From an uncultured Fretibacterium sp. (GTDB lineage: Bacteria; Synergistota; Synergistia; Synergistales; Aminobacteriaceae): a stretch of DNA of 64,000 nt. Below are positions 61,624-64,000 of the stretch, one piece after another; within the stretch, counting starts at the first letter, position 1; every line of letters starts with the position of its first letter. The DNA lies in contig CAMGZM010000001.1 in NCBI GenBank assembly GCA_946183145.1, positions 397,720 through 461,719 on the forward strand. The letters are read 5' to 3'. The notes beneath the pieces were generated by a model. That model was not told the DNA's origin, made no database searches, and worked only from the letters and a program-made list of their open reading frames with translations. Position numbers and translations under genes: made by a program.

Positions 61624-63084
61624 ATGGCCGAACTTACATTTACGCCCGTAATAGGAATAGAGATTCACATAAGGCTGAAGAGCGACTCAAAACTTTTCTG
61701 CTCATGCTCGACAGATACGGACGCTCCAGCAAACACGAACATTTGCCCGGTCTGTATGGGTATGCCCGGCTCACTGCCCGTTCTGAATCACAGAGTCGTA
61801 GAGCAGGGAATGCTTGCAGGGTTTGCGCTTAACTGCGGGATTCGTCCCAAGTCGCTATTCTTCCGAAAGTCGTACTTCTACCCCGATTTGCCGAAAGGAC
61901 ATCAGATCAGCCAGTGCGATTTGCCGATTACGACATCAGGCTATATAGAAGTCCACGACTCAGAAGGCAAGCTGAAGAAAATCCGCGTTCATCATTTGCA
62001 CCTTGAAGAGGACGTAGGAAGCCTTCATCACAGCGCGTCAGACGGAAGATTAGAGGGTGCGGACACATCATATGTCGACTACAACAGATCGGGGACTCCT
62101 CTTGCTGAAATCGTTTCGGAGCCTGATGTTTCGTCAGCAAGAGAAGCGGTTGAATACGTTATGACACTCCGCAGGCGCGTAATATATTCTGGGGCTTCAG
62201 ATGTTGAGCTTGAGAAGGGCATGATGAGATTTGACGCAAACGTCTCAATGAAATGTTCAGACGGCCGATGGGGTCATAAAGTCGAAGTGAAGAACATGAA
62301 CTCATTTAAGGCACTTGAACGCGCAATAGAGTACGAGATAAAACGCCAGAAGAAAATCATGCTTCAGGGCGGAGAAGTGATACAGGAGACCCGCCACTGG
62401 AACGACGCAAAAGGCATAACATCATCATCACGCGTCAAGGAAAATTACCGGAAGTTTATCGTTGAGCCTGATTTGCCGCCGCTGTATATCTCGCAGGAAT
62501 GGATAGACAGAGTCGCCGCGAGGATGCCGGAAATGCCTGACGTGCGCGCATCACGTTACGTTACGGACTGGAATTTGCCGCAGGAAGTCGCAGATCTCAT
62601 TACGGACGACAGGAATCTTGCTGACTATTTCGAGTCATGCGTGAAGGCCGGTGCGAATCCTGTGAGGGCTGCTCATTGGGTACGCACTGAAGTTTTGCGC
62701 GTAATGAACGAGAAGGGACTCAAGATTTCCGATTTCACGATGAAGCCTGAGACTCTCGCGGGATTGGTTGAACGTGTTGACGGCGGGAAGCTCTCAACGA
62801 CTCAGGGAAAAGAAGTCTTTGATTACATGTGTGCTAACAATTCGGGGATTGATGAAGCTGTGAAAGCACTCGGAATCACAGAAGGCGGAGTCGCGGGGAA
62901 TGCTCTTGCTGACATAGTAGCGTCAGTGATTGCGGCAAATCCTGATGTTTTGGACGAGATAAAATCCGGCAAAGACAAGAAGGGCAAAAAGCTCAAATTC
63001 CTTCAGGGCCTCGTCATGAAAGAGACAAAAGGACAGGCAAAACCTCAGGAAGTAGCAGAAGCAATAGCAGAAGCAGTGAAGTAA
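61624..63084 (+). CDS. gatB: Aspartyl/glutamyl-tRNA amidotransferase subunit B
   Basis: Kinase/transamidase subunit. GIEIHIRLKSDSKLFCSCST and CPVCMGMPGSLPVLN carry the zinc cysteines. FRKSYFYPDLPKGHQISQCD, HLHLEEDVGSLHH and VDYNRSGTPLAEIVSEPD are catalytic-cradle blocks. The C-terminal YqeY-like tRNA-binding domain ends at QAKPQEVAEAIAEAVK. 486 residues, full length. No gatD/E, so the complete GatCAB system is present. Confidence 0.96.
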   Translation: MAELTFTPVIGIEIHIRLKSDSKLFCSCSTDTDAPANTNICPVCMGMPGSLPVLNHRVVEQGMLAGFALNCGIRPKSLFFRKSYFYPDLPKGHQISQCDLPITTSGYIEVHDSEGKLKKIRVHHLHLEEDVGSLHHSASDGRLEGADTSYVDYNRSGTPLAEIVSEPDVSSAREAVEYVMTLRRRVIYSGASDVELEKGMMRFDANVSMKCSDGRWGHKVEVKNMNSFKALERAIEYEIKRQKKIMLQGGEVIQETRHWNDAKGITSSSRVKENYRKFIVEPDLPPLYISQEWIDRVAARMPEMPDVRASRYVTDWNLPQEVADLITDDRNLADYFESCVKAGANPVRAAHWVRTEVLRVMNEKGLKISDFTMKPETLAGLVERVDGGKLSTTQGKEVFDYMCANNSGIDEAVKALGITEGGVAGNALADIVASVIAANPDVLDEIKSGKDKKGKKLKFLQGLVMKETKGQAKPQEVAEAIAEAVK

Positions 63085-63090
63085 AAATTA

Positions 63091-63123
63091 ATCCCCTCGA
63101 TGTGAGTCGGGGGGAATTTTTTT
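63091..63123 (+). terminator. Rho-independent terminator after gatCAB
   Basis: ATCCCCTCGA and TCGGGGGGA pair around TGTGAG, followed by ATTTTTTTT. Confidence 0.75.
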
Positions 63124-63173
63124 GCGCCTTCAGAAAATTATTTGCTTTCGATTCCTGAAGCTGTTAATTATCT

Positions 63174-64000
63174 TCACACGGCTGATTTTCTTTCAGGTAG
63201 ACAAATGACAGCGCGATCCATATCTGATGGAAGAAAAATATCCTCAGCCACGCAAGCATCACCGGGGATCATTGCGGAGTAAGCGAATATATTTGCGTAA
63301 TACGGTTTGTTCCTCAGTGCCTTAAGCCTTATCCTGTAATTATGCACGAACACCAGCGACACAAAAAGCCACGCCGTAAAACCTAAAATCCCAAGCTCAC
63401 ACAAAAATATCACGTAAGTATTTGTTATGGCTGCATCAGGGCCGAGAATTTCACCGGCAATTGACAAAGTGTTAAAAGCACCTATGCCGGCCATGAAATT
63501 ATGTTCCATGATAACAGCTAGAAGTTCTGCATCGCTTCCGCGCCCTGAAATGTTTGTATTGTATGCGTAATCGCTGAATAATGCTAATACCTTCCTGGCA
63601 AGGCTGATTAATGCGGGTATGTCTATGCTGAAAAGTAAAATTCCCGCAAAAATAATCGTTATTGCAACCGTCATGTTTACGGAAAATCTCCGGCGGCGTT
63701 CAATCATTCTGTGAGTCTTTACGAGGAACAGCGCAACGCCCGCAAGATATATAGGTATTGCCCCTGTTGAGAAGCATAGAACAAACGCCGTTAGATGAAG
63801 CAGAAGCAATTTTTCATGAATCTTATACTTTCCTTTGCAGACATAGAACAGAGACAGCAGCATAGGAAGAAGAAGAACAAAAGCATTTGTAGCCGGCTCA
63901 TGTGAGAGACCTTTTGCGCGCGGTATTCCCCACATGTCAAATATTCCCGGGACTGTGAAGCCTGCTTTATACATGAGAACTTGAAGAATGGTTACGCAGG
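63174..64000 (-). CDS. O-antigen ligase/polymerase-like membrane protein, 5' truncated by window edge
   Basis: Multi-span membrane protein of the WaaL/Wzy type. The frame is open to the window end past the ATG at 63974, with hydrophobic residues (VTILQVLMYKAGF), so the N-terminal part is missing. Seen: HEPATNAFVLLLPMLLSLFY (the His-Glu-Pro preceding a helix, as in ligases), LTAFVLCFSTGAIPIYLAGV, and a large loop with SGRGSDAELLAVIMEHNFMA then GIGAFNTLSIAGEILGPDAAITNTYVIFL. A loop with Arg and His between late helices is typical of polymerases and ligases. It would join or ligate O-antigen units on lipopolysaccharide. By eye more AT-rich than gatCAB. Confidence 0.75.
   Translation of the reverse strand, partial: CVTILQVLMYKAGFTVPGIFDMWGIPRAKGLSHEPATNAFVLLLPMLLSLFYVCKGKYKIHEKLLLLHLTAFVLCFSTGAIPIYLAGVALFLVKTHRMIERRRRFSVNMTVAITIIFAGILLFSIDIPALISLARKVLALFSDYAYNTNISGRGSDAELLAVIMEHNFMAGIGAFNTLSIAGEILGPDAAITNTYVIFLCELGILGFTAWLFVSLVFVHNYRIRLKALRNKPYYANIFAYSAMIPGDACVAEDIFLPSDMDRAVICLPERKSAV

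Overview
The window is about 64 kb of gene-dense, chromosomal-type bacterial DNA. Most genes start with a strong Shine-Dalgarno sequence, and TTG and GTG starts are frequent. The gene content points to a diderm anaerobe: a protease-trap alpha-2-macroglobulin, an O-antigen-ligase-like protein, ferredoxin, FabK as the enoyl reductase, FapR control of lipid synthesis, GatCAB, and a secreted tannase-like esterase. My best guess is a gut or rumen member of the Synergistota. This is inference from gene content and order, with no marker gene such as 16S rRNA in view.

Layout. 1-13.6 kb: the 3' part of an alpha-2-macroglobulin, a tail-anchored coiled-coil protein, hemC with a fused cobA-hemD, a secreted esterase, a broken DUF4230-like gene, and on the minus strand prmA-mtaB-Hsp70-like, followed by a CapA-like protein. 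13.6-15.7 kb: the PTS-dependent dihydroxyacetone kinase dhaL-dhaM-dhaK. 15.7-18.3 kb: a pilin-like gene, a strong candidate for a small structured RNA antisense to the pilin leader, and an Rpn/PD-(D/E)XK transposase-like gene. 17.7-25.2 kb: a complete type II fatty acid operon, fapR-plsX-fabK-fabD-fabG-acpP-fabF-rnc, ending in a degenerate metal-binding-lipoprotein-like gene. 25.2-34.4 kb: nitroreductase, C_GCAxxG_C_C protein, ABC-F ATPase, DUF364-like protein, ferredoxin, a large UvrD-like helicase-nuclease with iron-sulfur cysteines, a YoaK-type membrane protein and a YafQ-like toxin-antitoxin pair. 34.5-42.6 kb: a LamG/SHOCT protein, a PLP amino-acid decarboxylase, a ribose-type ABC importer (rbsB-rbsA-rbsC), a dead TnpB insertion-sequence remnant with a structured non-coding flank, and a sedoheptulokinase-like FGGY kinase.

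42.6-59.8 kb is the accessory island. It holds a type I restriction system (hsdM, hsdS, two tiny membrane proteins, hsdR), a tannase-like esterase, a tandem thioredoxin pair of which one has lost its CXXC, and a five-gene operon of mostly secreted proteins that I cannot assign to a known system. A second hsdS is coupled to that operon, and a DUF815 ATPase follows. The two hsdS genes share two near-identical repeats in direct orientation, and their recognition domains appear to be in swapped order. This is the most interesting architecture in the window. 59.9-64 kb: gatC-gatA-gatB and the edge of an O-antigen ligase-like gene.

I see no tRNA, rRNA, CRISPR array or replication origin. A recurrent leader is found upstream of many transcription units: a -10-like hexamer, then about six bases, then ATCCCA, then AGGAG.
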